From positions 1 to 51,702 of the forward strand of contig JAJRQG010000033.1 of assembly GCA_024280395.1 (NCBI GenBank): 51,702 nucleotides of DNA, in the 5' to 3' direction. The translations under genes were made by a program, and so were the position numbers. Below, piece by piece: positions 25,974 to 35,267 of the stretch (within the stretch, counting starts at the first letter, position 1; every line of letters starts with the position of its first letter). Origin of the DNA: Gammaproteobacteria bacterium (GTDB lineage Bacteria > Pseudomonadota > Gammaproteobacteria > Xanthomonadales > Marinicellaceae). The notes beneath the pieces were generated by a model. That model was given only the letters and a program-made list of their open reading frames with translations, was not told the DNA's origin and searched no databases.

Positions 25974-27113
25974 ATGAAAAAAATTACCGTTCTTGGCTCT
26001 GGGTTTGCGGCTCTTACCGCTGTAAAGAAATTAAGAAAATTAGACAAGGATTGTGAGGTCACCTTGGTTTCGGCAAAAGATGAATTTATCTACTTACCTA
26101 GTTTGATTTGGATTCCATCTGGCAGAAGAAAATCATCGGATTTAATCGTCCCGTTAAAAAACTTTATAAGCAAATACAGTGTTAATTTTCATGCAGGTCA
26201 TGTTACGGGTCTGAAACAAGAAGGGAGAGTTGTATCAACAATCTTAAATGGTGTTGATTCTGAAGTTGAAAACGATGGCTTAATCATCGCAACAGGCGGA
26301 CGATTTATCAAAAAGCTACCTGGAATTGAACATGCAATAACGCCATGTGAGGGAATACCCGCCGCTGAAAAAATTAGAGACAATATTAATACCATGAAAT
26401 CAGGTACAATTGCCATTGGTTTTGCTTCCAATCCCAAAGAAAAGTCTGCCATGCGTGGTGGACCGATGTTTGAGTTCTTATTTGGATTAGATCAACAACT
26501 TCGAGAAGAAAAGCGCCGCGACAAATTTAAATTGGTTTTTTTCTGTCCTGCACCCAAACCAGGCATTCGCATGGGCGAAAAAGCAGTAGTAGGAATTTTA
26601 TCTCGCATGAAAAAATTGGGCATCCAAACCCACTTAGGCCAGAAGATGAAAGGTTTTGAAGCCAATAAAGTGAAAACCGAGGGCGGAGATTTTGATGCAG
26701 ATTTAATTCTATTTATGCCCGGAATGACAGGCAACAAATGGTTCAAAACATCCCAATTGCCACTGTCCGAAGGCGGTTTGTTAAAAGCCAACAAGCATTG
26801 CCAAGTCGATGGCTTGTCCAATGTCTATGTAGCAGGTGATTCAGGCAGTTTCCCTGGGCCAGGATGGATGCCCAAGCAAGCCCACATGGCTGATCTGCAA
26901 GCAGAAACGGCTGCTGAAAACCTAATAAATTCCTTAAATGATAAACCTGCTGAAGCAATATTCAAAGCCGAACTGATGTGCATAGTCGATAGCAACAACA
27001 AAGGTGTATTTACCCTAAGAACCGAAAGCCGTCAATTTGTATTGCCACCGATGCGTATTTTCCATTGGGCAAAAAGATTTTTTGAATGGTGGTATTTGCG
27101 GGGGCTTCGTTAA
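25974..27113 (+). CDS. FAD-dependent oxidoreductase of the sulfide:quinone reductase/NDH-2 superfamily
   Basis: 379 aa. An N-terminal dinucleotide fold (ITVLGSGFAALTAVKKL), GLIIATGGRF, a second FAD motif NVYVAGDSGSFPGPGWMPKQ, and a C-terminal amphipathic tail (FHWAKRFFEWWYLRGLR) suited to membrane attachment. Cysteines at 125, 191 and near the C-terminus could match the active-site cysteines of sulfide:quinone reductase, but I cannot align them with certainty. It probably passes electrons from sulfide or a related donor to quinone. Confidence 0.75.
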   Translation: MKKITVLGSGFAALTAVKKLRKLDKDCEVTLVSAKDEFIYLPSLIWIPSGRRKSSDLIVPLKNFISKYSVNFHAGHVTGLKQEGRVVSTILNGVDSEVENDGLIIATGGRFIKKLPGIEHAITPCEGIPAAEKIRDNINTMKSGTIAIGFASNPKEKSAMRGGPMFEFLFGLDQQLREEKRRDKFKLVFFCPAPKPGIRMGEKAVVGILSRMKKLGIQTHLGQKMKGFEANKVKTEGGDFDADLILFMPGMTGNKWFKTSQLPLSEGGLLKANKHCQVDGLSNVYVAGDSGSFPGPGWMPKQAHMADLQAETAAENLINSLNDKPAEAIFKAELMCIVDSNNKGVFTLRTESRQFVLPPMRIFHWAKRFFEWWYLRGLR

Positions 27114-27120
27114 GGGGTTT

Positions 27121-27142
27121 TAAGGAACGCAGAGGTGCGCGG
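27121..27142 (+). repeat. 22-bp inverted repeat, left copy
   Basis: The sequence from TAAGGAACGCAGAGG is the reverse complement of 27775-27796 with one mismatch. The pair brackets the small membrane gene and its two direct repeats. Confidence 0.6.
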
Positions 27143-27163
27143 AGATTTATTTAATATTTGATT

Positions 27164-27253
27164 ACCGTAAGGTGGGCTTGCCCACCATTTTGACATTATT
27201 TGTTTATCGAAATCACTAAAAAATTGTTGGTGGGTAAAACCCATCCTATGATA
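27164..27253 (+). repeat. Dispersed repeat with two small hairpins, copy 1
   Basis: GGTGGGCTTGCCCACC near the left end and GGTGGGTAAAACCCATCC near the right end form small hairpins. The whole unit recurs in direct orientation at 27666-27754 with a diverged middle. Confidence 0.7.
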
Positions 27254-27279
27254 TTAAACAGAAGAAAATGGTTTATTTC

Positions 27280-27612
27280 TTAATTAAAGATACTTTGGTA
27301 GCTTTTAAATATAAGCCACAATCCAATTGTTAAAAATAAAAGAATTATAAATTTAAATATTATTGGATGTGAAAAATTTGTAATTTTATTTTTGCCATAA
27401 CTAATCTCACCTGTTGCAATCAATCCTATAGCAAATCCTATCCAGCCTAAACCAATAAAGGCAGAAGCTGAATTATATGTAACCTCTTCTGAAAAATAGC
27501 CAAGTATGTTTCCAGTAACCATTACAATAAATAATATTGGCATCATAATGAATGGAATACTGATGAGTATGCTTTTAGTTTTATTTGTTTTTTTATTCAA
27601 TTTCAATTTCAC
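27280..27612 (-). CDS. Small membrane protein of unknown function
   Basis: 110 aa with three predicted membrane helices (IPFIMMPILFIVMVTGNIL; AFIGLGWIGFAIGLIATGEI; FKFIILLFLTIGLWLIF) and a Lys-rich N-terminus. Very AT-rich. No family recognised. It sits alone between two direct copies of a hairpin repeat and outer inverted repeats, which suggests it arrived as cargo of a small element. Confidence 0.55.
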   Translation of the reverse strand: MKLKLNKKTNKTKSILISIPFIMMPILFIVMVTGNILGYFSEEVTYNSASAFIGLGWIGFAIGLIATGEISYGKNKITNFSHPIIFKFIILLFLTIGLWLIFKSYQSIFN

Positions 27613-27665
27613 AAAGGTATTTGAGGATTATATAACACAGTAAATTAGTTTCAATTGTTCAGTTA

Positions 27666-27754
27666 ACCATAGGTGGGCTTGCTCACCATTTTAATACTGT
27701 TTAAGTATTGAATCTATTGAAAAACTGTTGGTGGGTAAAACCCACCCTACGATA
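27666..27754 (+). repeat. Dispersed repeat with two small hairpins, copy 2
   Basis: Direct copy of 27164-27253: AGGTGGGCTTGCTCACC, a diverged middle, then GTTGGTGGGTAAAACCCACC and CTACGATAT. Confidence 0.7.
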
Positions 27755-27774
27755 TGTTTTCCTCTGCGATACCA

Positions 27775-27796
27775 CCGCGCATCTCTGCGTTCCTTA
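27775..27796 (-). repeat. 22-bp inverted repeat, right copy
   Basis: CCGCGCATCTCTGCGTTCC plus TTA pairs with 27121-27142 at 21 of 22 positions. It lies just after the gmk 3' end. Confidence 0.6.
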
Positions 27797-27817
27797 GCTC
27801 AAGCCAGGCAAAATCAA

Positions 27818-28441
27818 CTAACTCAACAATCCCTTGATAACATCTGCATTAATAACGGCTTGCTTGGCGGTTTCTAAACGGTGCGCTCTAACAATGGTTT
27901 TTAGTCCTTTTAAAGCATCTTCGAAGTCATCATTGATGACAAGATAATCTGCCTCATAGTAGTGTGATATTTCGTTTAAGGATTTTTTCATGCGGGTATC
28001 GATGACTTCTGCTGAGTCTTGGCCACGAGTTTCTAGGCGTTCTCTTAGGGCATCAATGCTAGGAGGCAGTATAAAAATACTAATGGCATCAGCACGGCGT
28101 TTTTTAATGAGTTTGGCACCTTGCCAATCGATCTCAAGTACCACGTCGTGGCCTTCGTGAAGCATCTTGTCGACGGATTCTTGACTGGTACCGTAATGAT
28201 TGCCAAATACTTCAGCGTATTCAAGGAAGTCGCCAGCAGTAATTTTCTGTTGAAATTTATCCTCTTCAATAAAATGATAGTGATAGCCATCAATTTCGCG
28301 CGGACGAATAGGGCGAGTAGTGGACGATATGGATAATTTTAAATGATTGGTGTCGCGCACAAGGGCATTAACCAGGCTGGTTTTGCCTGTACCTGATGGG
28401 GCGGATACAATAAAAAGCGTGCCTACTAATTTACCAATCAT
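27818..28441 (-). CDS. gmk: Guanylate kinase
   Basis: 207 aa. Phosphorylates GMP to GDP. P-loop SAPSGTGKTSLVNAL, GMP-binding STTRPIRPREIDGYHYHFIE and GDFLEYAEVFGNHYGTS, lid VDKMLHEGHDVVLEIDWQGA. It is 5 bp downstream of yicC on the same strand, the conserved yicC-gmk pairing. rpoZ, which often follows gmk, is absent here. Confidence 0.96.
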   Translation of the reverse strand: MIGKLVGTLFIVSAPSGTGKTSLVNALVRDTNHLKLSISSTTRPIRPREIDGYHYHFIEEDKFQQKITAGDFLEYAEVFGNHYGTSQESVDKMLHEGHDVVLEIDWQGAKLIKKRRADAISIFILPPSIDALRERLETRGQDSAEVIDTRMKKSLNEISHYYEADYLVINDDFEDALKGLKTIVRAHRLETAKQAVINADVIKGLLS

Positions 28442-28446
28442 GTTAA

Positions 28447-29316
28447 TTACTCTATATTTTGTATTTGTTCACGCATCTGTTCAATCGCTACTTTTAAATC
28501 GATGCTAGATTGCGAGGTCAGTATGGTAGCAGATTTTGAACCTATGGTGTTAGCTTCGCGGTGCAATTCTTGTATCAAAAAGTCCAATCGGCGGCCTACG
28601 GGTTCATCCAGTTCAATGACTCTTTGGATTTCTGTGATGTGCGTATTGAGCCTGTCTGTTTCTTCTATAATGTCAGCTTTTTGTAATTGCATGGCGAGTT
28701 CTTGTTCGAAGCGTTCTTCGTTGTGTTCGACATCAATTTCTGCCAGCTTTGCCAATAATCTCTCTTTTAAACTTTTTTGAATTTCAGGTATGTGTTGTTC
28801 TACCGTTGCTTTTATGGCTACTATTGTTGCTAACTTTTCCAATAACACTGTTTTTAATGATTCGCCTTCGCGAATACGGGCTTGTAATAATTTTTGAACC
28901 ACTTGTTTGATCAAATCCAGGGTGGTTTGTTCAAGTTCTTGCGTGTCTTTGGGGGTTTGAATGACCAGTTGTGGCCATTTTAAAATGTCCATGGTATTTA
29001 AATCAGTATTTGTATCAGTAACTTTTTTAATTTCATTATTGCATTCCAGCAATTGTTGTAGCATGGGTAAGTTAATGCTTAATTCATTGATGTCAGCATC
29101 TGGATTGGGATAGTATTTGATAAAGACCTCAACTTTTCCACGGTTGATGTATTGGCTAAGTAGTTTTCTGATGTCGCCTTCTGATTTGCGCAAAAAATCG
29201 GGTTGTCTAATAGTGGTATCTAAAAATCGTTGATTGACCGAGCGCATCTCGCAGGTGAATCTTCCATTTGGGGTTTGTACATCGCCATTGGCGAATGCTG
29301 TCATGGATTTAAGCAT
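28447..29316 (-). CDS. yicC: YicC-family endoribonuclease
   Basis: 289 aa, full length. N-terminus MLKSMTAFANGDVQTPNGRF with the following CEMRSVNQRFLD, and C-terminus ending in the DUF1732 region LDFLIQELHREANTIGSKSA. YicC proteins are a family of RNases implicated in small-RNA and mRNA turnover. Co-transcribed with gmk. Confidence 0.94.
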   Translation of the reverse strand: MLKSMTAFANGDVQTPNGRFTCEMRSVNQRFLDTTIRQPDFLRKSEGDIRKLLSQYINRGKVEVFIKYYPNPDADINELSINLPMLQQLLECNNEIKKVTDTNTDLNTMDILKWPQLVIQTPKDTQELEQTTLDLIKQVVQKLLQARIREGESLKTVLLEKLATIVAIKATVEQHIPEIQKSLKERLLAKLAEIDVEHNEERFEQELAMQLQKADIIEETDRLNTHITEIQRVIELDEPVGRRLDFLIQELHREANTIGSKSATILTSQSSIDLKVAIEQMREQIQNIE

Positions 29317-29412
29317 TTAAATATTGTCATCCTTTTTAAGTGAAACACATTATACAAAAAACCCATGCAAAGGTACATGGGTTTCTATTATTGTAATGTT
29401 GAGAGGAAGGTG

Positions 29413-30138
29413 TTATTTTAGATATTCTTCTAGTTCCGTACTGCCACCAATGTGTTTTCCATCGATAAATATCTGCGGTACACCAGCGCTGCCAGCAATG
29501 GCTCGTGTAGAAATGTGTGTGGCATCTTTGCCAATAACAATTTCTTCATATGCAAGGCCTTTGGCATCTAACATTTCTTTGGATTTTTTGCAGAAAGGAC
29601 ATGAGCCCCTGCTGAAAATAGCGATTGAAGGTGGTGCTTTGGCATCGGAACTTATGTAGTTCAACATAGTATCGGCATCGGATACACCAAATGGGTCGCC
29701 AGGAGTTTCTTCTTCGATAAACATTTTTTCTATAACGCCGTCTTTAACCAGCATAGAATAACGCCAAGAGCGTTTTCCAAAACCCAATGCTTTTTTATCA
29801 ACCAATAAACCCATGCCATCGGTGAACTCACCATTGCCATCGGGTAAAAGTTTGACCGCTTGAACATTTAAATCTTCTGCCCAAGCATTCATGACGAAGG
29901 TGTCATTGACACTGACACAGTAAATTTCATCAACACCATTTTCTTTGAAAGCTGGTGCCAATTGGTCATAACGTGGCAAATGTGATGATGAGCATGTAGG
30001 TGTAAATGCACCGGGCAATGAAAAGACCACTACTGTTTTGTTGGAAAATAATTCATCAGTGCTCCATTTTTCCCATTCGAAATTATGACGAACAGGGAAT
30101 TCTACTTTAGGGACATTTTGTCCAGTTCTATCTTGCAT
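29413..30138 (-). CDS. Peroxiredoxin-glutaredoxin fusion protein
   Basis: 241 aa. The N-terminal Prx5-type domain (1-160) has peroxidatic Cys49 in PGAFTPTCSSSHLPRY. The C-terminal glutaredoxin (170-241) has C180-P-F-C183, the cis-Pro GVPQIF and GGSTEL for glutathione binding. The fusion reduces peroxides with glutathione in one polypeptide, as in Haemophilus hybrid Prx. A monocistronic gene. Confidence 0.93.
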   Translation of the reverse strand: MQDRTGQNVPKVEFPVRHNFEWEKWSTDELFSNKTVVVFSLPGAFTPTCSSSHLPRYDQLAPAFKENGVDEIYCVSVNDTFVMNAWAEDLNVQAVKLLPDGNGEFTDGMGLLVDKKALGFGKRSWRYSMLVKDGVIEKMFIEEETPGDPFGVSDADTMLNYISSDAKAPPSIAIFSRGSCPFCKKSKEMLDAKGLAYEEIVIGKDATHISTRAIAGSAGVPQIFIDGKHIGGSTELEEYLK

Positions 30139-30264
30139 TTTATTTCTCTATAAATTTGAATTGTGTGTATTATCTACTAAGTTTTGTTTTTTGTAAAATT
30201 GAATATTTAGAACACTGTGTTCCATAAAACAGAATGATAGTTGGGAGTCTAATTATAAATATTA

Positions 30265-31260
30265 TTAGACTACTTGATTTCTGCCCATGTTTTTTGCTTG
30301 GTACAGAGATTTGTCTGCTGCCTCTATCCATTCTCTCAATATTGTTTGGTTTGTGTTGAGTTCGGCTATACCGATACTGACTGTACAATTGAGTTGATGG
30401 GCAGATTTTATTTGAATTTTATTTGTTTGATGACTAATTTGTATGGCCAAAGATTTGGCTTCTGAGTGATCCAGTGGCAGTGCTATGGCAAATTCATCTC
30501 CTCCAAATCTGCCGGCAATCGCTGTATTGGGTATGGAGTCTTTTATGACTTCGGTGATGGCAAGCAGTACGTCGTCTCCAATTGAATGGCCATATTTATC
30601 ATTGATTTCTTTAAAGTAGTCTATGTCAATAAATAACATGGATGCAATAATTTCGTTTTTTTTGCACTGTTGCATTAAGTCAGTAGCTTTTTCTTGCCAG
30701 TATCTCCGAGTATAAAGAGTAGTTAATGAGTCTTGTTGACTCAGCTTGCTGAATTTGATGTTTTGAAACTGTACACGACGAACCAGCTGATAACTGCCCA
30801 TGCTAACAACCAAGGTATGGATGATAAGTATCGGCAAACACGCCAATATGACCGGCATACTTGTGTTGGGGTGAAATGCAAAGCCTGTAAAGAACGAAAA
30901 CAATATTGTACCAGCTAAAATAAAAGGCAATGAATACAACCAAAGATTTTTAATACCGCTGCCAACTTTATCAGCCAGAGTAATCGAGGGCAGTAAGACA
31001 GAAGGCAGCAGGTTGAAGTGCAACAGGGGAGCCCAACTGCCTGCGATAAAGGAATCAAAGATTAAATTATTGCGTTCTGTGATATAGGGCTGTTTGCTAT
31101 TTTTAGCTACAATAAATGCGACATGTGGCCAAAGATAACAAACGAATATCCACCATAGCCACGAATATATTGGGGCGTTTATCTCTCTTAATACAACTGC
31201 TATGGGTAGCCCACCCAAAGCCATGCCCAAAATTCTAAATTTATAAACCCTTTGAGGCAT
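30265..31260 (-). CDS. Membrane diguanylate cyclase (MASE2-GGDEF)
   Basis: 331 aa. Residues 1-160 form a MASE2-type membrane sensor (KFRILGMALGGLPIAVVLRE; TERNNLIFDSFIAGSWAPLL). Residues 170-331 are a GGDEF domain with SLTTLYTRRYW, the metal site IDIDYFKEINDKYGHSIGDD and an intact GGDEF at 253-257. The inhibitory RxxD site upstream of GGDEF reads IPNT, so product inhibition is probably lost. Makes c-di-GMP and may promote attachment or pilus use. Confidence 0.92.
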   Translation of the reverse strand: MPQRVYKFRILGMALGGLPIAVVLREINAPIYSWLWWIFVCYLWPHVAFIVAKNSKQPYITERNNLIFDSFIAGSWAPLLHFNLLPSVLLPSITLADKVGSGIKNLWLYSLPFILAGTILFSFFTGFAFHPNTSMPVILACLPILIIHTLVVSMGSYQLVRRVQFQNIKFSKLSQQDSLTTLYTRRYWQEKATDLMQQCKKNEIIASMLFIDIDYFKEINDKYGHSIGDDVLLAITEVIKDSIPNTAIAGRFGGDEFAIALPLDHSEAKSLAIQISHQTNKIQIKSAHQLNCTVSIGIAELNTNQTILREWIEAADKSLYQAKNMGRNQVV

Positions 31261-31443
31261 TAGATTTGGATGACTGAGTTTTTTTGGTGTATTTGTATCT
31301 ATTTTATGGACCTTTTTGTAATGAATTTATAATGGTATTATTGCATATTGGACAAATAAAATCTTTATAGGGTCATTTTGTAAAGATTTTAACTTCTAAA
31401 AAATATAAATTATATTCAGAGGTTCTGATAAATCCACTATAGT

Positions 31444-31471
31444 TTGACAACTTTTTACACTAAAATACTGT
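31444..31471 (+). promoter_or_regulatory. Probable sigma-70 promoter for rph-rdgB-hemW
   Basis: Consensus TTGACA (31444-31449), a 16-bp spacer and TACTGT (31466-31471). The predicted start near 31478 leaves a short leader before ATG 31491. Confidence 0.45.
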
Positions 31472-31490
31472 TTTTAATCTGAATTTGAAT

Positions 31491-32210
31491 ATGAAAAGAC
31501 CAAGCCAAAGAGAGAACAATCAGCTGAGAGACATTAAAATCACCCGAAATTTTACCATTCATGCCGAAGGTTCAGTGCTTATTGAATGCGGAAATACCAA
31601 GGTTCTATGCAATGCTTCGGTTGAAGACAGAGTGCCTGCATGGTTGCGTGGCAAAGGTAAAGGTTGGGTAACAGCAGAATATGGCATGTTGCCACGCTCG
31701 ACCAATTCTCGGATGCGTCGTGAAGCAAGTAGCGGCAAACAGGGAGGAAGGACCTTGGAAATTCAACGGTTAATTGCCCGTTCTTTGCGTGCAGTAGTTG
31801 ATTTAAAGGCATTGGGCGAAAGAATTATTACCGTAGATTGTGATGTGATTCAAGCCGATGGTGGTACCAGAACCGCTTCAATTACCGGTGCTTATGTGGC
31901 ATTGGTTGATGCGGTAAATAAAATGTTGGCCAATGGTACATTAAAAAAGAACCCTATTCATGGTGAAATTGCAGCAGTGTCTGTAGGCATTTATGAAGGA
32001 GAGCCTGTTTTAGATTTAGATTATCCCGAAGATTCTAACGCAGAAACGGATATGAATGTAGTGATGAATGGTGCGGGGCACTTTATTGAAGTACAAGGCA
32101 CGGCAGAAGGGCATGCATTTAGACGCGATGAAATGAACCAAATGCTAGACTTAGCGGAACTTGGGGTGAATCAATTATTGAAAGCACAGCAAAAGGCGCT
32201 TGATGAGTAA
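31491..32210 (+). CDS. rph: Ribonuclease PH
   Basis: 239 aa from ATG 31491 ([20 protein letters not shown]); a TTG at 31485 is less likely. Phosphorolytic 3' trimming of tRNA precursors. Motifs: [56 protein letters not shown] and the phosphate-binding/catalytic [20 protein letters not shown]. First gene of the rph-rdgB-hemW operon. Confidence 0.96.
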   Translation: MKRPSQRENNQLRDIKITRNFTIHAEGSVLIECGNTKVLCNASVEDRVPAWLRGKGKGWVTAEYGMLPRSTNSRMRREASSGKQGGRTLEIQRLIARSLRAVVDLKALGERIITVDCDVIQADGGTRTASITGAYVALVDAVNKMLANGTLKKNPIHGEIAAVSVGIYEGEPVLDLDYPEDSNAETDMNVVMNGAGHFIEVQGTAEGHAFRRDEMNQMLDLAELGVNQLLKAQQKALDE

Positions 32211-32215
32211 AGTTG

Positions 32216-32821
32216 ATGAATAAAGTTATCTTGGCTAGTGGAAATGTTGGGAAATTGCGTGAGTTGCAAGAAATTCTTATTGGTTTACCTTTCGAGCTTG
32301 TGCCACAACCGAAAACTGTTGAATACGAAGTGGAGGAAACAGGAACGACTTTTATAGAAAATGCCATTATCAAAGCGCGCCATGCCAGTGCGTTAAGTGG
32401 ATTGCCTGTCATAGCCGATGATTCAGGTTTGGTGATTGAATCATTAAATGGTGAGCCAGGCATTAAAACAGCCCGATATGCAGGAGTAGGTTGTTCTCCA
32501 CAAGACAATATGGACTTAATTTTAAAAAAACTTAAGCCTTTTGATGAAAAAGAACAACGCAAAGCCACCTTTGTTTGTGCATTGGTTTATATGCGTAATG
32601 CGGATGATCCATTGCCTGTTGTTGCCGTAGGGCAATGGCATGGAGCAATAACACGAGAAAAACATGGCGATGAGGGATTTGGTTATGATCCTGTGTTTTG
32701 GGACTTCGAACACAATATGACAGCCGCGCAAATGCCCAAAGACTTAAAAACCAAACTTTCTCACCGGGGTAAGGCTTGTAGAAAGTTAGAAAAAAAATTA
32801 AGTCGGTTATGGGACAAATAA
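32216..32821 (+). CDS. rdgB: dITP/XTP pyrophosphatase (RdgB/HAM1)
   Basis: 201 aa from ATG 32216 (MNKVILASGNVGKLRELQEI). Removes non-canonical purine triphosphates. The SGNxxK motif, the E..ETGTTFIENAIIKARHAS segment, PVIADDSGLVIESLNGEPGI, GDEGFGYDPVF and a final SHRGKA are all present. It starts 5 bp after rph and overlaps hemW by 13 bp. Confidence 0.95.
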   Translation: MNKVILASGNVGKLRELQEILIGLPFELVPQPKTVEYEVEETGTTFIENAIIKARHASALSGLPVIADDSGLVIESLNGEPGIKTARYAGVGCSPQDNMDLILKKLKPFDEKEQRKATFVCALVYMRNADDPLPVVAVGQWHGAITREKHGDEGFGYDPVFWDFEHNMTAAQMPKDLKTKLSHRGKACRKLEKKLSRLWDK

Positions 32822-33957
32822 TCCCACCGCCATTGAGCCTTTACATTCACTTCCCTTGGTGTGTTAAGAAATGTCCTTATTGCGATTTTAATTCACATAA
32901 ACTCAAAGGTGAGTTAAATGAAGAACAATACATTGATGCTTTGATTGCTGATTTGGAGCAAGATGTACCTTTGGTTTGGGGCCGGACGGTCAATTCAATC
33001 TTTATGGGAGGAGGTACGCCAAGTTTGTTTTCGGCTAAAAGTATAGAACGGCTGTTGAATGCGGTACGTGCTTTGTTGAATTGTAAGCCAGATATGGAGG
33101 TCACCATGGAAGTTAATCCTGGTACTGGTGAGTACGATAATTTTATTGGTTATAAAAAAGCAGGTGTCAACCGTTTATCAATAGGTGTTCAAAGTTTAAA
33201 AGATGAAAATTTAAAAGTTTTAGGGCGTATTCATTCCTCTGCACAAGCCATTGATGTTTATCACAAGGCAAGAGAAGCTGGATTTGATAATATCAATTTA
33301 GACATGATGTTTGCTTTACCTGATCAATCTATTGGAGAAGCCAAAGAAGATTTATTGAGTTTGATTGAATTAAATCCCAATCATATTTCTTATTATCAAT
33401 TGACGATTGAAGCCAATACATTGTTCGCAGTCAAAACACCAAAAAACTTGCCCAACAATGAAAACCTAGAGGAAATGTATTTACAAGGCAACAAGCTGTT
33501 AGAAGAAAAAGGTTATCAACAGTACGAGGTTTCTGCTTATGGAAAAGAAAAACGATTTTGCCTACACAATATCAATTATTGGCAATTCGGTGATTATTTA
33601 GGAATAGGAGCAGGAGCTCATTCTAAAATTTCTTTTGGTGCCAGCAATGAAGTAAAAAGATATGTGAAATATAAATTGCCAAGAATTTATCAAACTGCAA
33701 ATCAAGATTTCAGGCTGGAAACCAAGACATTAGGTCAGTCGGATTTGTTGTTTGAATACATGTTAAACGGTGTAAGATTAAAAAAATCGATTAATTTAAA
33801 GTCATTTGCTCAGTCTACAGGAATAGAACCACAGATATTGCTCGATAAATTGGAAGGTGCTGAGCGTTCAAAGTGGATTAAAGTCAACAAGAAAAGGATT
33901 GAATTAACTGATGCAGGCTATCTATTAAGCGATGAAATTGTTAAATTATTGTTATAA
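32809..33957 (+). CDS. hemW: Radical SAM heme chaperone HemW
   Basis: 382 aa. Radical-SAM cluster CVKKCPYCDFNSHKLKG (CxxxCxxC), the SAM-binding FMGGGTPS, EVNPG and RLSIGVQSL, and a C-terminal HemN-like domain. HemW lacks the extra residues of coproporphyrinogen dehydrogenase HemN and acts as a heme-trafficking chaperone. The usual downstream neighbour of rdgB. Start overlaps rdgB. Confidence 0.93.
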   Translation: MGQIIPPPLSLYIHFPWCVKKCPYCDFNSHKLKGELNEEQYIDALIADLEQDVPLVWGRTVNSIFMGGGTPSLFSAKSIERLLNAVRALLNCKPDMEVTMEVNPGTGEYDNFIGYKKAGVNRLSIGVQSLKDENLKVLGRIHSSAQAIDVYHKAREAGFDNINLDMMFALPDQSIGEAKEDLLSLIELNPNHISYYQLTIEANTLFAVKTPKNLPNNENLEEMYLQGNKLLEEKGYQQYEVSAYGKEKRFCLHNINYWQFGDYLGIGAGAHSKISFGASNEVKRYVKYKLPRIYQTANQDFRLETKTLGQSDLLFEYMLNGVRLKKSINLKSFAQSTGIEPQILLDKLEGAERSKWIKVNKKRIELTDAGYLLSDEIVKLLL

Positions 33958-34208
33958 ACAGCCTTTTTTTAAGTATATGTCAGCAGCAACTTATATATAT
34001 ATAGAATAATAAAACCTAAAATAAATTTAATTAATTCTTGCTTTTTCAATGCTTTAAGGGTTATTCTTACGACAAGTTCTTAAAAGAGATAGGGTAATAT
34101 GCAAAACTGTGAGGTACAACACAAAAAATTATGCCTTTATTTGTTTTTATAGGAACCCTAAGTTTTTAAGTAAAAAATGAATTATTAATTATCTAATGTG
34201 AGAAGTTT

Positions 34209-35267
34209 GTGGGGTTGTTTTCAAATAATAAGTTACAGCTATTCGGGGTCGATGTTAGTTCTTCGGCTGTTAAGGTTGTTCAATTAAGTAAATCGGGCGA
34301 TAAGTACAAGGTCGAGTATTATGGTGTCGATGCACTACCAGCAAATGCTGTTGTAGAAAAAAACATCACTGAAGTTGATCGTGTTTCTGCTGCAATCAGT
34401 AATGCTGTAAAACGTGCTGGCATTAAAAGAAAGAATGCGGCTATTGCGGTATCTGGGTCAGCAGTAATTACTAAGACTATTAATATGCCTTCAGATTTAT
34501 CGGAAGATGAGCTTGAAGAGCAGTTGTCATTGGATGCTAATCAATATATTCCTTATCCTATTGAAGAAGTAAGTTTAGATTTCAATGTATTGGGGCCGGT
34601 GGAAAACAATCCAGAGATGTCACATGTTCTAATTGCATGTTCTCGATCCGAAAATGTAGACGTTTGTATTGAGGCGCTAGAAGGTGCAGGTTTGATAGCA
34701 TCAATCATTGATGTTGAGTCATTTGCTATAGAAGCAACGTATCAACAAATGAAAGATGGTTTGGAATTATCGGATGATGAGATTGTTGCCCTGTTTGATA
34801 TAGGAGCCACAACCACCACCTTACATGTTATGTACCAAGGACGCAGCATTTATACCAGAGACCAAACTTTTGGTGGGAAACAATTAACAGATGAAATAAT
34901 GCAAAGATACGGATTATCTATGGCAGAAGCTGGATTGGCTAAAAGACAAGGTGGTTTGCCTGAGAGTTATGAAACGGAAGTATTACAAAGTTTCAACGAT
35001 TCTTTAATCCAACAATTGAGTAGAGCTTTGCAATTTTTCTTTTCAGCCACTGAATTTAACAACGTGGATAAAATTGTGTTGGCGGGTGGAACAGCGTCAA
35101 TAGAAGGGTTAGGTGAATTGACTGAAGAACAAATTGGGGTTCCTGTTCAAATCGCCAATCCAATTGACGGTTTTGAAACGGCGTCAAGAATAGATGATAT
35201 AGCTATTAAAACAGATTCACCAGCATTGATGACTGTTATTGGCTTAGCAATGAGGACTTTCGATTAA
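34209..35267 (+). CDS. pilM: Type IV pilus inner-membrane platform protein PilM
   Basis: 352 aa from GTG 34209 (MGLFSNNKLQLFGVDVSSSA), with GAGAAG 7 nt upstream as ribosome site. Actin-like fold: FGVDVSSSAVKVVQLS, FDIGATTTTLHV, LAGGTASIEGL. It binds the PilN N-terminus and links pilus motors to the alignment complex. First gene of pilMNOPQ. The 251-bp gap upstream (33958-34208) contains no ORF I can support. Confidence 0.95.
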   Translation: MGLFSNNKLQLFGVDVSSSAVKVVQLSKSGDKYKVEYYGVDALPANAVVEKNITEVDRVSAAISNAVKRAGIKRKNAAIAVSGSAVITKTINMPSDLSEDELEEQLSLDANQYIPYPIEEVSLDFNVLGPVENNPEMSHVLIACSRSENVDVCIEALEGAGLIASIIDVESFAIEATYQQMKDGLELSDDEIVALFDIGATTTTLHVMYQGRSIYTRDQTFGGKQLTDEIMQRYGLSMAEAGLAKRQGGLPESYETEVLQSFNDSLIQQLSRALQFFFSATEFNNVDKIVLAGGTASIEGLGELTEEQIGVPVQIANPIDGFETASRIDDIAIKTDSPALMTVIGLAMRTFD

